NCBI GenBank assembly: GCA_000023185.1
Contig: CP001622.1
Location: forward strand, 62,001-126,000
DNA from: Rhizobium leguminosarum bv. trifolii WSM1325
GTDB taxonomy: Bacteria; Pseudomonadota; Alphaproteobacteria; Rhizobiales; Rhizobiaceae
Reading direction: 5' to 3'
DNA: 64,000 nt
Shown in pieces: positions 8,825 to 18,376 of the stretch. The notes under the pieces were generated by a model that ran no database searches, had not been told where the DNA came from, and was given only the letters and a program-made list of their open reading frames with translations. Positions within the stretch are counted from its first letter, which is position 1. Each line of letters begins with the position of its first letter. Position numbers and translations under genes: made by a program.

Positions 8825-9340
8825 ATGACCATCAAGCCACTCATCATTCTTCCCGATCCCGTTCTCCGCCAGCTGTCCAAGCCGATCGAGCGGGTGGATT
8901 CCGACCTGCAGCGTCTTGCCGACGATATGCTGGAAACCATGTATGACGCGCCGGGCATCGGCCTCGCTGCCATCCAGATCGGCGTGCCGCGCCGCATGCT
9001 CGTCATCGACATCGCTCGCGAGGGCGAGGAAAAGCAGCCGCAGGTCTTCATCAACCCGGAGGTCGTCAAATCCTCCGACGAGCGCTCCGTCTATGAGGAA
9101 GGCTGTCTTTCGATTCCGGATTATTATGCCGAGGTGGAGCGCCCGGCTGTCGTCTCGGTCAAGTATCTCGACCGGAACGGCAAGGAACAGACCGTGGAAG
9201 CCGACGGCCTGCTCGCCACCTGCCTGCAGCACGAGATCGACCACCTGAACGGCGTGCTGTTCATCGATTACATCTCGCGGCTGAAGCGGGAGATGGTGAT
9301 CAAGAAATTCACCAAGGCGGCGAAGTCGAAGGCGCTCTGA
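8825..9340 (+). CDS. def: peptide deformylase
   Basis: 171 residues. All three deformylase motifs are present: [10 protein letters not shown] (residues 44-53), EGCLSIP with metal ligand Cys94, and QHEIDHLNG with metal ligands His136 and His140 and catalytic Glu137. The enzyme removes the formyl group from nascent proteins. The ATG at 8825 gives the usual rhizobial start [12 protein letters not shown]; an upstream in-frame ATG at 8807 adds six atypical residues. fmt, the enzyme that adds the formyl group, and truA lie downstream, but a toxin-antitoxin pair separates def from fmt. Confidence 0.97.
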   Translation: MTIKPLIILPDPVLRQLSKPIERVDSDLQRLADDMLETMYDAPGIGLAAIQIGVPRRMLVIDIAREGEEKQPQVFINPEVVKSSDERSVYEEGCLSIPDYYAEVERPAVVSVKYLDRNGKEQTVEADGLLATCLQHEIDHLNGVLFIDYISRLKREMVIKKFTKAAKSKAL

Positions 9341-9371
9341 CACTGCGTTGAAAATCCAGCGGCGACGCACT

Positions 9372-9390
9372 ATGATATCACTGATATCAT
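9372..9390. promoter_or_regulatory. palindromic operator candidate for the toxin-antitoxin pair
   Basis: ATGATATCA-C-TGATATCAT is a perfect 19-base palindrome, ending 15 bases before the antitoxin start and just ahead of its GGAGG ribosome site. FitAB/VapBC complexes repress their own operons by binding such inverted repeats through the antitoxin's ribbon-helix-helix dimer. Autoregulation here is inferred from position and symmetry. Confidence 0.65.
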
Positions 9391-9405
9391 GATGGAGGTG
9401 CCGAA

Positions 9406-9666
9406 TTGGGCGACTTGCTTATTCGAGACGTTCCGGATGCGATGAAGCGGCAGCTTCAGGAAAGCGCACAACGCAACGGCCGCAGCCTTTCGGAAGAGGC
9501 GATTGAAATCATGCGCCGACAGATTGCGGTGGAGCGCTCGAGGGATTCCGCCGGGCAGCGCCTGCGTTCCCTGATGAGTGAGGAAAGATTGAGCGAAGAT
9601 GAGGTGGAGGCCATTGCCGCATCCCGCCATGAACGGGACCGTGAACCGCCGCGTTTCGACACATGA
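9406..9666 (+). CDS. FitA/VapB-type ribbon-helix-helix antitoxin
   Basis: 86 residues starting at a TTG preceded by GATGGAGGTG. The N-terminus (GDLLIRDVPDAMKRQLQESA, then NGRSLSEEAIEIMRRQI) is the FitA-like ribbon-helix-helix DNA-binding fold. The C-terminal half (about 45-86), rich in charged residues, would bind and block the toxin. The stop overlaps the toxin start by four bases (ATGA), so the two are translationally coupled. A perfect palindrome sits directly upstream. Binding to that site is inferred from family behaviour. Confidence 0.88.
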   Translation: MGDLLIRDVPDAMKRQLQESAQRNGRSLSEEAIEIMRRQIAVERSRDSAGQRLRSLMSEERLSEDEVEAIAASRHERDREPPRFDT

Positions 9667-10082
9667 TCGTTCTCGATACGAATGTGATTTCAGAAATGCA
9701 GGGGAGGATCCACAGCGATCGGATATTGAACTGGCTGGACGCCTATGACGTCGAGACGCTTTTCCTGACGACGATTGCCGTCGCGGAAATGCGTTACGGT
9801 CTTGAACTCCTTGATGATGGCAGGCGAAAGACAGCACTGGTGTCCGACTTCAACCGGATCGAGTCTGAATTTGCCGGCCGCATACTCGGTTTTGCCCTCA
9901 GTGCAGCGCATCGCTACGGCCTGCTGGCGGCCGAGCGTAGAAAGGCGGGACGACCGATGGAAACCAAGGATGCCATGATTGCCGCCATCTGCCTTGCAAA
10001 CGGCGCGACGCTTGCGACCCGCAACACCAGAGATTTCGAAGGGCTTGATCTCAAGCTCGTAAACCCGTTTGAAGACGGTTGA
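9663..10082 (+). CDS. FitB/VapC-type PIN-domain toxin
   Basis: 139 residues forming one PIN domain. The acidic residues expected at the metal site are present: Asp5 in [11 protein letters not shown], Glu in [15 protein letters not shown], and the aspartates in [15 protein letters not shown] and [15 protein letters not shown] toxins are Mg2+-dependent ribonucleases, often cutting tRNA or rRNA when freed from the antitoxin. The gene overlaps the antitoxin gene by four bases. Twenty bases separate its stop from fmt, so read-through from the def/TA region into fmt-truA is possible. The target RNA cannot be predicted. Confidence 0.9.
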   Translation: MIVLDTNVISEMQGRIHSDRILNWLDAYDVETLFLTTIAVAEMRYGLELLDDGRRKTALVSDFNRIESEFAGRILGFALSAAHRYGLLAAERRKAGRPMETKDAMIAAICLANGATLATRNTRDFEGLDLKLVNPFEDG

Positions 10083-10102
10083 TCCTCAATTGGCGAGATA
10101 AA

Positions 10103-11038
10103 ATGTCTCTTCGCATCATCTTCATGGGAACGCCGGAGTTCTCGGTTCCGACCCTGCGCCTGCTCGTCGATGCCGGCCACAGGATCGTTGCGGTCTATAC
10201 GCAGCCGCCGCGGCCGGGCGGGCGGCGCGGCCTCGATCTGCAGAAATCGCCGGTGCATCAGGCCGCCGAACTGCTCGGCCTGCCGGTCTTCACCCCGGTC
10301 AATTTTAAGGACCCCGAGGAGCGCGAGAGGTTTCGTGGCTTGAATGCCGATGTCGGCGTCGTCGTTGCCTACGGGTTGCTGCTGCCGGAGGCGATTTTGA
10401 ACGGCACCCGCGATGGCTGCTACAACGGTCATGCCTCGCTGCTACCGCGCTGGCGCGGTGCGGCACCCATCCAGCGGGCGATCATGGCCGGCGACGCAAA
10501 GACCGGCATGATGGTGATGAAGATGGACAAGGGTCTGGATACCGGCGCCGTGGCACTCACCCGCGAGGTCGAGATCGGCCCGAACATGACGGCTGGCGAG
10601 TTGCACGACCGGCTGATGCTGGTCGGCGCCAAGGCGATGGCGGAAGCCATGGTGAAACTCGAAATGAACGACCTTCCGCTGACGCCGCAGCCGGAAGACG
10701 GCGTGCTCTATGCCGCCAAGATCGACAAGGCCGAGACGCGCATCGATTTTTCCAGGAACGCCGGCGACGTGCACAATCACATTCGCGGCCTGGCGCCGTT
10801 TCCGGGTGCCTGGTTCGAGCTCGAAATCGGCGGCAAGCCGGAGCGGGTCAAGGTGCTGGCGTCCGAGCTGGCTGAAGGGCAGGGTGCTGCCGGGCTATTG
10901 CTGACGGACGATCTCGTGATCGCCTGCGGCTCGGGCGCGCTGCGGCTGACCAGGCTGCAGAAGGCCGGCGGCAAGCCGCTGGCGGCGGCCGATTTCCTCA
11001 GGGGCACGCCGCTTGCGGCGGGCACGAGGCTCACCTGA
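10103..11038 (+). CDS. fmt: methionyl-tRNA formyltransferase
   Basis: 311 residues. The N-terminal Rossmann domain begins [17 protein letters not shown]. The catalytic region reads [22 protein letters not shown], containing the Asn/His pair and the [11 protein letters not shown] signature. The C-terminal OB-like domain (about 205-311) binds tRNA. It transfers a formyl group from 10-formyltetrahydrofolate to initiator Met-tRNA. The start at 10103 gives the family N-terminus. The stop overlaps the truA start by one base. In many alphaproteobacteria def-fmt-truA are contiguous; here a toxin-antitoxin pair separates def from fmt. Confidence 0.97.
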   Translation: MSLRIIFMGTPEFSVPTLRLLVDAGHRIVAVYTQPPRPGGRRGLDLQKSPVHQAAELLGLPVFTPVNFKDPEERERFRGLNADVGVVVAYGLLLPEAILNGTRDGCYNGHASLLPRWRGAAPIQRAIMAGDAKTGMMVMKMDKGLDTGAVALTREVEIGPNMTAGELHDRLMLVGAKAMAEAMVKLEMNDLPLTPQPEDGVLYAAKIDKAETRIDFSRNAGDVHNHIRGLAPFPGAWFELEIGGKPERVKVLASELAEGQGAAGLLLTDDLVIACGSGALRLTRLQKAGGKPLAAADFLRGTPLAAGTRLT

Positions 11039-11856
11039 TGCCGCGTTTCCGCATGACCGTCGAATATGACGGCGGCCCCTATGTCGGCTGGCAGCGGCAG
11101 GAAAACGGCCACTCGGTGCAGGGCGCGATCGAGGCGGCGGTGCTGTCGCTGACCGGTGAGACGGTCTTGGTGCGCGGCGCGGGCCGTACCGATTCCGGCG
11201 TCCACGCCATGGGGCAGGTGATCCATGCCGATCTTTCGAAGGAGTGGTCGCCCTACCAGTTGCAGAATGCCTTGAACGCGCATCTGAGGCTCGCCGGCGA
11301 GCGGGTCTCCATTCTCGAGGTCGAGGCGGCTCCCGAGTTCTTCGACGCCCGTTTTTCGGCGCTGCGGCGCCATTACCTCTATCGCATCGTCAGCCGCCGG
11401 GCGCCGCTGGCGCTCGAAGCCGGCAAGGCCTGGTGGGTGCCGAAGGTGCTCGACCACGAGGTCATGCATGCCGCCGCCCAGAGGCTGGTCGGCAAGCACG
11501 ATTTCTCCACCTTCCGCGCCGCCCATTGCCAGGCAAACAGCCCGGTGCGCACCCTCGACCGGCTGGATGTGACGCGCAACGGCGAACTGATCGAGATCCG
11601 TGCCACGGCGCAGAGTTTTCTTCACAACCAGATCCGCTCCTTCGCCGGCACGCTGAAGCTCGCCGGCGAAGGCAAATGGACGCCTGATGATGTCGAGGCG
11701 GCGCTTGAAGCGCGCGACCGCAAGGCCTGCGGCCCAGTGGCGCCGCCGGACGGGCTCTATTTCATGCAGGTGGATTATCCCGACGTGATCCCCGATCGCC
11801 GAAGGCCGGTCACCGATACCGATGCCAATGACGGGGATGCTGACGATCCCTCGTAA
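11038..11856 (+). CDS. truA: tRNA pseudouridine(38-40) synthase
   Basis: 272 residues. The catalytic motif [14 protein letters not shown] holds the nucleophile Asp52. The second conserved block [12 protein letters not shown] and the [10 protein letters not shown] segment are also present. It converts uridines 38-40 of the tRNA anticodon arm to pseudouridine. Translation is coupled to fmt through a one-base overlap (TGATG). The last 20 residues are acidic and variable, as in other rhizobial copies. It converges on a minus-strand gene ending only seven bases later. Confidence 0.96.
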   Translation: MPRFRMTVEYDGGPYVGWQRQENGHSVQGAIEAAVLSLTGETVLVRGAGRTDSGVHAMGQVIHADLSKEWSPYQLQNALNAHLRLAGERVSILEVEAAPEFFDARFSALRRHYLYRIVSRRAPLALEAGKAWWVPKVLDHEVMHAAAQRLVGKHDFSTFRAAHCQANSPVRTLDRLDVTRNGELIEIRATAQSFLHNQIRSFAGTLKLAGEGKWTPDDVEAALEARDRKACGPVAPPDGLYFMQVDYPDVIPDRRRPVTDTDANDGDADDPS

Positions 11857-11862
11857 ACTTGG

Positions 11863-12459
11863 TCAGACGGGATAGATGCCGAGGAAGTGCTGCAGATATT
11901 CCGAAAGGATCATCGATGGCACGAGCAGCACCAGTGTCAGCGCCCCGGTCATCAGCGCGTGACCGTGGCAGATCATCCGGATAATGCGGGCCAGCACGAA
12001 GACCTGCGCCAGCATGAAGGCGAGCAGCAGCAGCGAGACGAGGCCGATGGATCCAGGCAGGAAGAACACCAGCGCCAGCAGCAGCCCGTTGATATAGGAG
12101 AGCGGCACGCCGAGCCAGTTGACGCTGACGACGACGGGCGCGAAACGCTCGCCCATCCGGAAGGCAAGCAGCAGAACCCCTGCAAAGACCAGCGGCACGA
12201 ACCAGTTGGCGACCTCGACGAGGCCGAGCCTGATATAGAAGGGAAAATCGACATCGGCTTCCGGCGGCATCGACCGCAGGAAGGCCTGCCGCCACCAGAG
12301 CCAGGAAATACCCATCGGCGGCAGGCACCAGAGCATCGCCCAGAACGAGCGATTGACGCCGCGCTCGGACATATCGAGGTAGCGGAAGCCGCGCGGATCC
12401 AGCCGGATCAGCAGCCAGAGGCCGGCCAGGTAATATTGAACCTCCCTAAAGCCCGGCAT
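11863..12459 (-). CDS. integral membrane protein of unknown function
   Basis: 198 residues with four or five hydrophobic segments (about residues 40-60, 82-105, 112-140, 142-165 and 170-188), so an inner-membrane protein. The N-terminus ([34 protein letters not shown]) is amphipathic and probably cytoplasmic. I do not recognise a named family; the shape loosely resembles Yip1-type small membrane proteins. Its start overlaps the end of dapE by 14 bases on the same strand, so the two are translationally coupled and probably co-transcribed. That does not define its role. Confidence 0.75.
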   Translation of the reverse strand: MPGFREVQYYLAGLWLLIRLDPRGFRYLDMSERGVNRSFWAMLWCLPPMGISWLWWRQAFLRSMPPEADVDFPFYIRLGLVEVANWFVPLVFAGVLLLAFRMGERFAPVVVSVNWLGVPLSYINGLLLALVFFLPGSIGLVSLLLLAFMLAQVFVLARIIRMICHGHALMTGALTLVLLVPSMILSEYLQHFLGIYPV

Positions 12460-13639
12460 TGGCGAACCAGCGGGCGATGAAAGTTTCGTAGATTGCCGTC
12501 AGCGTCTCCAGATCAGCGACAGCGACGCGCTCGTCGACCATGTGCATGGTCTGGCCAACGAGGCCGAACTCGACGACCGGGCAATAATCCTTGATGAAGC
12601 GCGCATCCGATGTGCCGCCGGTGGTCGAAAGCCGCGGCGACTGGCCGGCAACACTTTCGACGGCTGAAGACAGTGAGGCGATCAGCGCATTGTTGCGCGT
12701 CAGGAAGACATGGCTCGGCCGGTCGGCCCAGACGATATCATAGGCCACCGGATCGCGGCCCGGCCGCAATGCGCCGTTGCCGGCGGCGGCTTCCAGACGG
12801 CGCAGGATTTCGGCCCGCAGCGTTTCGACGGTCCAGCTATCGTTGAAGCGGATGTTGAAGCTTGCCGATGCCTTGGCCGGAATGACGTTGGTCGCCGGGT
12901 TGCCGACGTCGACCGTGGTCACTTCGAGGTTCGAAGGCTGGAAATCGCCGGTGCCGGCGTCAAACGGCGGGTCCATCAGCGCCTGCGTCAGCTGCAGCAT
13001 GCCGCGCACCGGATTGTCGGCAAGATGCGGATAGGCGGCATGGCCCTGCACGCCGTGCACGGTGATTTTACCCGACAGCGAGCCGCGCCGGCCGATCTTG
13101 ATCATGTCGCCGAGCCTGTCCGGATTGGTCGGCTCGCCGACAAGGCAGGCATCCCAGCGCTCGCCGCGCTCGGCCGCCCATTGCAGCAGCTTGATCGTGC
13201 CGTTGATCGCCGGGCCCTCTTCGTCGCCGGTGATCAAAAAGGAAATCGAGCCGTTGGGCGGCCCGTTTTTCTCGATATGGCGGGCGACGGCGGCGACGAA
13301 ACAGGCGATGCCGCCCTTCATGTCGACGGCGCCGCGGCCGAAAAGCTCGCCCTTCGAAATCTGGGCCTCAAACGGTGGATGCGTCCAGGCAGCTTCGTCG
13401 CCGACCGGCACGACATCGGTATGGCCGGCAAACATCAGATGCGGGCCGTCCTTGCCGAGGCGGGCATAGAGGTTTTCGATCTCGGGTGTTCCCTCTTCGC
13501 TCGCCTTCACCCTGTCGAGCGCAAAGCCGAGCGGCGCAAGCATCGCCTCCAGCGCCGTGAGCGCGCCGCCTTCGGCGGGCGTCACGGACGGGCAGCGAAT
13601 CAGCGTCTGGAGATTGGCGACGGGGTCGGTAGCGGTCAT
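12446..13639 (-). CDS. dapE: succinyl-diaminopimelate desuccinylase
   Basis: 397-residue M20-family zinc enzyme of the lysine/diaminopimelate pathway. It hydrolyses N-succinyl-LL-diaminopimelate. Metal-site motifs are visible: [12 protein letters not shown] (first zinc ligand and catalytic aspartate), [11 protein letters not shown] (bridging aspartate), GDEEGPA (catalytic glutamate) and a C-terminal histidine in [12 protein letters not shown]. The start at 13639 matches the rhizobial N-terminus [19 protein letters not shown]; the frame opens 12 codons earlier. dapD, encoding an earlier enzyme of the same succinylase branch, lies 101 bases upstream on the same strand, so an operon dapD-dapE-membrane protein is likely. 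Confidence 0.96.
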   Translation of the reverse strand: MTATDPVANLQTLIRCPSVTPAEGGALTALEAMLAPLGFALDRVKASEEGTPEIENLYARLGKDGPHLMFAGHTDVVPVGDEAAWTHPPFEAQISKGELFGRGAVDMKGGIACFVAAVARHIEKNGPPNGSISFLITGDEEGPAINGTIKLLQWAAERGERWDACLVGEPTNPDRLGDMIKIGRRGSLSGKITVHGVQGHAAYPHLADNPVRGMLQLTQALMDPPFDAGTGDFQPSNLEVTTVDVGNPATNVIPAKASASFNIRFNDSWTVETLRAEILRRLEAAAGNGALRPGRDPVAYDIVWADRPSHVFLTRNNALIASLSSAVESVAGQSPRLSTTGGTSDARFIKDYCPVVEFGLVGQTMHMVDERVAVADLETLTAIYETFIARWFANAGL

Positions 13640-13740
13640 GGCGGTCGAACTATCCGGCGGGAATGGCAAAGACATGGCAAGGCGGGGCCGCCTCGCGTAA
13701 AAAGACGCCGTCTGTTTACCGGATCAATGTCCCGGTGTCA

Positions 13741-14601
13741 TCAATCTCTGAGCAGCTCGTTGATGCCGGTCTTCGAGCGGGTCTTTTCATCGACGCGCTT
13801 GACGATGACGGCGCAGTAGAGATGCGGCGCCGGCTGGCCGTTGCCCATCGTCGCATTACCCGACGGCATCGAGCCGGCGACGACGACGGAATAGGGCGGC
13901 ACTTCGCCGTAGCTCACCTCGCCCGTGGCGCGGTCGACGATCTTGGTCGACTTGCCGATAAAGACGCCCATGCCGAGCACCGAGCCTTCGCGGATGATGC
14001 AGCCTTCGACCACCTCGGAACGGGCGCCGATGAAGCAATTGTCCTCGATGATCGTCGGGCCCGCCTGCATCGGTTCCAACACGCCGCCGATGCCGACACC
14101 GCCGGAGAGATGCACATGCTTGCCGATCTGCGCACAGGAGCCGACCGTCGCCCAGGTATCGACCATCGTGCCTTCGCCGACATAGGCGCCGAGATTGACG
14201 AAGGAGGGCATCAGGATGGCGTTCGGGGCGATATAGGCCGAGCGGCGCACGACGCAGTTCGGCACGGCGCGGAAGCCGGCGGCGCGGAAATGGTTCTCGC
14301 CCCAGTTTTCGAACTTCGAGGGAACCTTGTCCCACCAGGTCGAGTTGCCCGAGCCGCCCTCCACCACGTCCATGTCGTTGAGGCGGAAGGACAAGAGCAC
14401 GGCCTTCTTCAGCCACTGATTGACCGTCCAGGCGCCGTCGGCGGAGCGTTCGGCGACACGGGCCTTGCCGGCATCGAGCAGATCGAGCGCTGCTTCGACC
14501 GCATCGCGAACCTCGCCCTTCGTCGACGTGTTCACATTGTCGCGATTGTCGAAGGCGGATTCGATGATCTTTTCGAGGGATGCGAGGTCGGTGGCGCTCA
14601 T
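13741..14601 (-). CDS. dapD: tetrahydrodipicolinate N-succinyltransferase
   Basis: 286 residues. A helical N-terminal domain (1-105) precedes a left-handed beta helix of hexapeptide repeats (about 108-230), visible as [40 protein letters not shown] and [19 protein letters not shown]. It transfers succinate from succinyl-CoA to tetrahydrodipicolinate, committing carbon to meso-diaminopimelate and lysine. dapE follows downstream on the same strand. Length is normal for the family. About 190 bases separate its start from the divergent LOG-family gene, so this shared gap must hold both promoters; I did not find convincing -35/-10 boxes. Confidence 0.96.
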   Translation of the reverse strand: MSATDLASLEKIIESAFDNRDNVNTSTKGEVRDAVEAALDLLDAGKARVAERSADGAWTVNQWLKKAVLLSFRLNDMDVVEGGSGNSTWWDKVPSKFENWGENHFRAAGFRAVPNCVVRRSAYIAPNAILMPSFVNLGAYVGEGTMVDTWATVGSCAQIGKHVHLSGGVGIGGVLEPMQAGPTIIEDNCFIGARSEVVEGCIIREGSVLGMGVFIGKSTKIVDRATGEVSYGEVPPYSVVVAGSMPSGNATMGNGQPAPHLYCAVIVKRVDEKTRSKTGINELLRD

Positions 14602-14793
14602 GAGAATTCCTTAAACTTCGATCTTTATCGTGGAGACGGGGTGTCTCCGGAATTGCGGTTGGCGGGGTTTACCCTGCTCTACAGCATGAAGCCGTAGAAC
14701 GGAATGATTTTTCCGACAAGATCATACCTGGATTCAAGGCGTTATAGCGACATATCCGGCTTCGTAGCCGGCAATACCGAAAGGCATTTCGAC

Positions 14794-15660
14794 ATGGCGA
14801 AGGGACGAAACGGCGGTTCGAGGCGCAAGGATGGCGTATGGGACCCGCTGAAGAGCAGTTCGACCGACAAGCAGCGCGCCGAAGCCGTGCCGAAGACGCC
14901 GCAGACGATGTCGCCTGCCTACCGCCTGGCCTATGTCGACCAGGATTTCCTCTGCCGCGAGGAGTTGCGGCCGATCCGTCTGCAGCTGGAGCTGTTGAAG
15001 ACGGAAATGATGCTGACCGAACGCGGCATCAAGTCGACCGTCGTCATGTTCGGCGGCGCCCGCATTCCCGCCCCCGGCCAGAGCGCCTGGGCAGCCCGCA
15101 ACGATATCCAGCGCGTCAACCTGGAGGCGGCCTCGGTCTATTATGACGAGGCGCGCAAATTTGCCCGGCTCTGCTCGAAATATTCAGCCACCTTCAATTT
15201 CCACGAATATGTCATCGTCACCGGCGGCGGGCCGGGCGTGATGGAGGCCGGCAATCGCGGCGCGGCCGACGAGGGCGCCCCTTCGATCGGCCTCAACATC
15301 GTGCTGCCGCATGAGCAGGCGCCGAACGCCTATGTGACGCCGGAGCTCAGCTTCAACTTCCACTATTTCGCCATCCGCAAGATGCATTTCATGGTGCGCG
15401 CCAAGGCGATCGCGGTCTTTCCCGGCGGCTTCGGCACGCTCGACGAATTCTTCGAATGCCTGACGCTGATCCAGACCGGCCGCATGGAGCGCCTGCCGCT
15501 GATCCTTTTCGGCGAGACCTTCTGGAGGAGCATTATCAATTTCGAGGCATTGGCCGAATTCGGCACGATCGCGCCCGACGACGTCAAGCTGATCAGCTTC
15601 GTCGATACGGCTGAAGCTGCTTGGAAGATCGTCCAGGACTTCTACGAACACCGCGAATAG
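14794..15660 (+). CDS. LOG-family protein (putative nucleotide 5'-monophosphate phosphoribohydrolase)
   Basis: 288 residues in the large subgroup of the LOG/TIGR00730 family, formerly annotated as lysine decarboxylase. The signature motifs are TGGGPGVMEAGNRGA (about residues 145-160) and FPGGFGTLDEFFE (about 210-222). Family members release bases from nucleoside monophosphates; plant LOG enzymes activate cytokinins. The start at 14794 (MAKGRNGGSRRKDG) is preferred; the frame is open for 30 more codons. Whether this protein makes cytokinin is not shown by sequence; housekeeping nucleotide turnover is the safer reading. Confidence 0.85.
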   Translation: MAKGRNGGSRRKDGVWDPLKSSSTDKQRAEAVPKTPQTMSPAYRLAYVDQDFLCREELRPIRLQLELLKTEMMLTERGIKSTVVMFGGARIPAPGQSAWAARNDIQRVNLEAASVYYDEARKFARLCSKYSATFNFHEYVIVTGGGPGVMEAGNRGAADEGAPSIGLNIVLPHEQAPNAYVTPELSFNFHYFAIRKMHFMVRAKAIAVFPGGFGTLDEFFECLTLIQTGRMERLPLILFGETFWRSIINFEALAEFGTIAPDDVKLISFVDTAEAAWKIVQDFYEHRE

Positions 15661-15690
15661 GAGCCAGAACGCGGCGTTTCGACGAATCTC

Positions 15691-15724
15691 CCACTCTTTC
15701 CCCGCTGGAGCAGGGAAAGAGTGG
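15691..15724. terminator. hairpin between convergent genes
   Basis: Twelve-base perfect arms (CCACTCTTTCCC / GGGAAAGAGTGG) with a ten-base loop lie between the ends of the LOG-family gene and the EF-hand gene. It could terminate both; no strong T-run follows on either strand. Confidence 0.5.
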
Positions 15725-15746
15725 AGATACATCGGCTCGTCCGGCC

Positions 15747-16385
15747 TTACAGAAGCGGCCGGTCCGGCATGTCATCGATCGAGATGACGCCGTCCTTGTT
15801 GCGGTCCATCCGAGTGAACAGCTTGTCCATGCCGGCTTCGGCTTCCTGTTTGGAAATCCGGCCGTTCTGGTCGGTGTCGACCCGGTGCATCATGATCGAG
15901 GCACGCATGATGTTGCCGCCATGGCGCATCCAGCGATGTCCGTCACGACCCTCGTGACCACCCTGAGGCGGCCGGCCCTGGTCGTTATTATCAGGCGTCG
16001 CGTCTGCGGTCTTCGCATCCTTGTTATTGCTGGCATCCTGCTTGCGCTGATCTCTCATCGCCTGCATCTGCGCTTTCTGGTATGCGCCGATTTCGCCTGG
16101 GGTCAGCGAGCCGTCCTTGTTGGTGTCGATCGCAGCGAAGATCTTGTCGATGCCGGCGGTCGCCTCGTCCTTGGAGATCTGTCCGTCCTTGTTGGTGTCG
16201 AACTGCTTGAGCATGCGGACATAGGTGATTTCGCGGAAGGCGGCAGGCCCCGGACCGTGCATGGGACCGTGCCTGCCGGGGTGTTGACGCGGCCCGTCAC
16301 CGGGCGCTGCATAGCCGGCTCCGGCGGCTGCGCCGAAGATGAGGGTGGAGGAAAGCGCTGCCAGTATCAGCTTGTTGCGGTACAT
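15747..16385 (-). CDS. exported EF-hand calcium-binding protein
   Basis: 212 residues. A Sec signal peptide (about 1-26, ending AGAGYAA) is followed by two EF-hand pairs. The first pair includes DTNKDGQISKDE and DTNKDGSLTPGE, and the second DTDQNGRISKQE and DRNKDGVISIDD. All four loops keep Asp/Asn at positions 1, 3 and 5, Gly at 6 and Ile/Leu at 8; position 12 is Glu in three and Asp in the last. A Gly/His/Asn-rich linker (about residues 125-160) joins the pairs. It should bind calcium in the periplasm or outside the cell. Rhizobia have a symbiosis-related EF-hand protein, calsymin, but this one is shorter and differently arranged, so I do not equate them. Confidence 0.85.
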   Translation of the reverse strand: MYRNKLILAALSSTLIFGAAAGAGYAAPGDGPRQHPGRHGPMHGPGPAAFREITYVRMLKQFDTNKDGQISKDEATAGIDKIFAAIDTNKDGSLTPGEIGAYQKAQMQAMRDQRKQDASNNKDAKTADATPDNNDQGRPPQGGHEGRDGHRWMRHGGNIMRASIMMHRVDTDQNGRISKQEAEAGMDKLFTRMDRNKDGVISIDDMPDRPLL

Positions 16386-16489
16386 CGTGTTTGCCTTTCG
16401 TAAGGTGTCCCCTCACGAAAGAAGCTATGGCAGCAGGCCCGCAAGACCCAGTTAAACATCGGTAAGCTAAGTGAAAACTTGGTAATGCT

Positions 16490-17197
16490 TCAGCCGGTAA
16501 TCTTGCCGAGAAAAGCGGCAAGGTCGTCGGTGACAAAATCGATGTGATCCTCATCGCCGCTGGTCTTTTCCCACCATTCGACGACCGTCTCTTCCAGATT
16601 GCGCGGCACCAGCAGCACAGTCTGCATGCCGAGCGCCTTCGGCACCGTCAGGTTGCGCGGTAGATCTTCGAACATGGCGGCCTTGGTGGTTTCGACCCGC
16701 TTCAGCGCCATGAACTTGTCGTAGGTCGCCTGCGCCGGCTTCGGCACGTAGTCGGCGGCGACGATATCGAAAATGTCGTCGAAATGCTCGAGAATGCCGA
16801 GCGCCTCCGCCGTCATCTCTGCATGTTTGACGCTGCCATTGGTGAAGATGAACTTGCGCCCCGGCAGCGCCTTGATCGCCTCGCCGAGTTCCGGCTGCGG
16901 CGTCAGCGCCGTGTAGTCGATCGCATGCGCCTTTTCGAGAAAGTCGTTCGGGTCGATGCCGTGATGGATCATCAGGCCCTGCAATGTCGTGCCATGCTCG
17001 AGATAATATTGCTTCTGCAGCTTGCGCGCCTCTTCCCGCTCCATCTGCAAGAGTGCCGCGACATAGGCAGTCATGTTCTTGTCGATCTGCGCGAAGAGAT
17101 TGACATGATGCGGATAGAGCGTGTTGTCGAGGTCGAAGACCCAATCTGTAACGTGCTCGAAATCGGCTTTATCAGGCGTACGGTCGATCTTGGTCAT
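16490..17197 (-). CDS. HAD-family pyrimidine 5'-nucleotidase
   Basis: 235 residues of the haloacid dehalogenase superfamily, Sdt1/YjjG-like subgroup. Motif I is WVFDLDNTLYP with nucleophile Asp, motif II is FIFTNGS, and motif IV is AMFEDLPRNL. The cap region lies between motifs I and II (about residues 25-105). It is expected to dephosphorylate pyrimidine nucleotides, including damaged ones. The start at 17197 gives MTKIDRTPDKADFEHV; the frame is open much further upstream but with no coding resemblance there. It is divergent from ada, 102 bases away. Confidence 0.85.
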   Translation of the reverse strand: MTKIDRTPDKADFEHVTDWVFDLDNTLYPHHVNLFAQIDKNMTAYVAALLQMEREEARKLQKQYYLEHGTTLQGLMIHHGIDPNDFLEKAHAIDYTALTPQPELGEAIKALPGRKFIFTNGSVKHAEMTAEALGILEHFDDIFDIVAADYVPKPAQATYDKFMALKRVETTKAAMFEDLPRNLTVPKALGMQTVLLVPRNLEETVVEWWEKTSGDEDHIDFVTDDLAAFLGKITG

Positions 17198-17299
17198 GGC
17201 GGTCTTATGGCACGGCTTATCCGCCAAGGAAATCGGCAAGAAAGAATAGACGCCCGATTTTCGGCGGACGGCGCAGGCACGGAATGCTAGAAAGCGCTC

Positions 17300-18376
17300 A
17301 TGCTTTTCGAACGCCCCAATGACGATACGCTCTATGATGCCCTGATCGCGCGCAGCGCCGATTATGAGGGCCAGGCCTATGTCTGCGTCAAGACGACAGG
17401 CATCTTCTGCCGCCTGACCTGCCCGGCGCGCAAGCCGAAGCGGGAAAACACGCTCTTTTTCGATACGATCGCCGCCTGCATGCATTCCGGCTTCCGCCCG
17501 TGCCAGCGCTGCAGGCCGCTGGAGCAGCCGGGCAGGGAGCCGATCGTCGACGAGCTGCTTGCCGCGCTCGACCGCGAGCCGCAGTTGCGCTGGAGCGAGG
17601 ATGAGCTTGTGCGCCGGGGCCACGATCCCTCGACCGTGCGCCGCGCCTTCAAACGCGGGCTCGGCATGACCTTCCACGATATCGTCCGCTATCGCCGACT
17701 GGGCGAGGCGGCCCGGCAACTGGCCGATGGCGCGCGCGTTATCGATGCTCAGCTTGAGGCCGGATATGACTCCCCAAGTGGTTTCCGGACGGCTTTTCAG
17801 CGGCTCGTCGGCAAGGCGCCGGCGCTGTCGCAAAACCGTGAACTTCTGTTTGCCGACTGGTTCGAGACGCCGCTCGGACCGATGGTGGCCGTTGCCGACC
17901 GGACGCATCTGCACCTTCTCGAATTCCACGACCGCAAAGCGCTGCCCACCGAACTCGAGGCACTGCAGAAGCGTGTCCGCTCTTCGGTCGCAATCGGCCG
18001 CACGCCGGCGATCGACCAGATCGAGGCAGAAATCCGGGATTATTTCGAAGGGCGGCTCACCGTCTTCAAGACGCCATTGGCGCTTGGCGGCACGCCCTTC
18101 GAAAAACATGTCTGGGCAAAGCTCATGGACATCACTGCCGGCCAGACGCGCGCCTATGGCGATCTTGCAAGGGAGATGGAAAGGCCGGAGGTCGTGCGTG
18201 CCGTCGGCCGCGCCAATGGCGCCAACCAGCTTGCCATCATCGTGCCCTGCCATCGCATCCTCGGCGCGGATGGTTCGCTGACCGGCTATGGCGGCGGGCT
18301 CTGGCGCAAGCAATGGCTGTTGCGGCATGAAGAGAAGATCAGAGCACAAGCACCTAACGTGGAGGAGACGGCATGA
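17300..18376 (+). CDS. ada: bifunctional DNA alkylation repair protein / regulator Ada
   Basis: 358 residues with the full E. coli Ada layout. The N-terminal zinc domain has Cys37, Cys41, Cys68 and Cys71 in GIFCRLTCPAR and GFRPCQRC and removes methyl groups from phosphotriesters. An AraC-type helix-turn-helix occupies about residues 85-180. The C-terminal O6-methylguanine methyltransferase (about 190-345) has active Cys317 in IIVPCHRIL. Methylation of the first cysteine should turn the protein into an activator of its own regulon. The stop overlaps the next gene by four bases (ATGA), an unusual partnership. Confidence 0.93.
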   Translation: MLFERPNDDTLYDALIARSADYEGQAYVCVKTTGIFCRLTCPARKPKRENTLFFDTIAACMHSGFRPCQRCRPLEQPGREPIVDELLAALDREPQLRWSEDELVRRGHDPSTVRRAFKRGLGMTFHDIVRYRRLGEAARQLADGARVIDAQLEAGYDSPSGFRTAFQRLVGKAPALSQNRELLFADWFETPLGPMVAVADRTHLHLLEFHDRKALPTELEALQKRVRSSVAIGRTPAIDQIEAEIRDYFEGRLTVFKTPLALGGTPFEKHVWAKLMDITAGQTRAYGDLAREMERPEVVRAVGRANGANQLAIIVPCHRILGADGSLTGYGGGLWRKQWLLRHEEKIRAQAPNVEETA

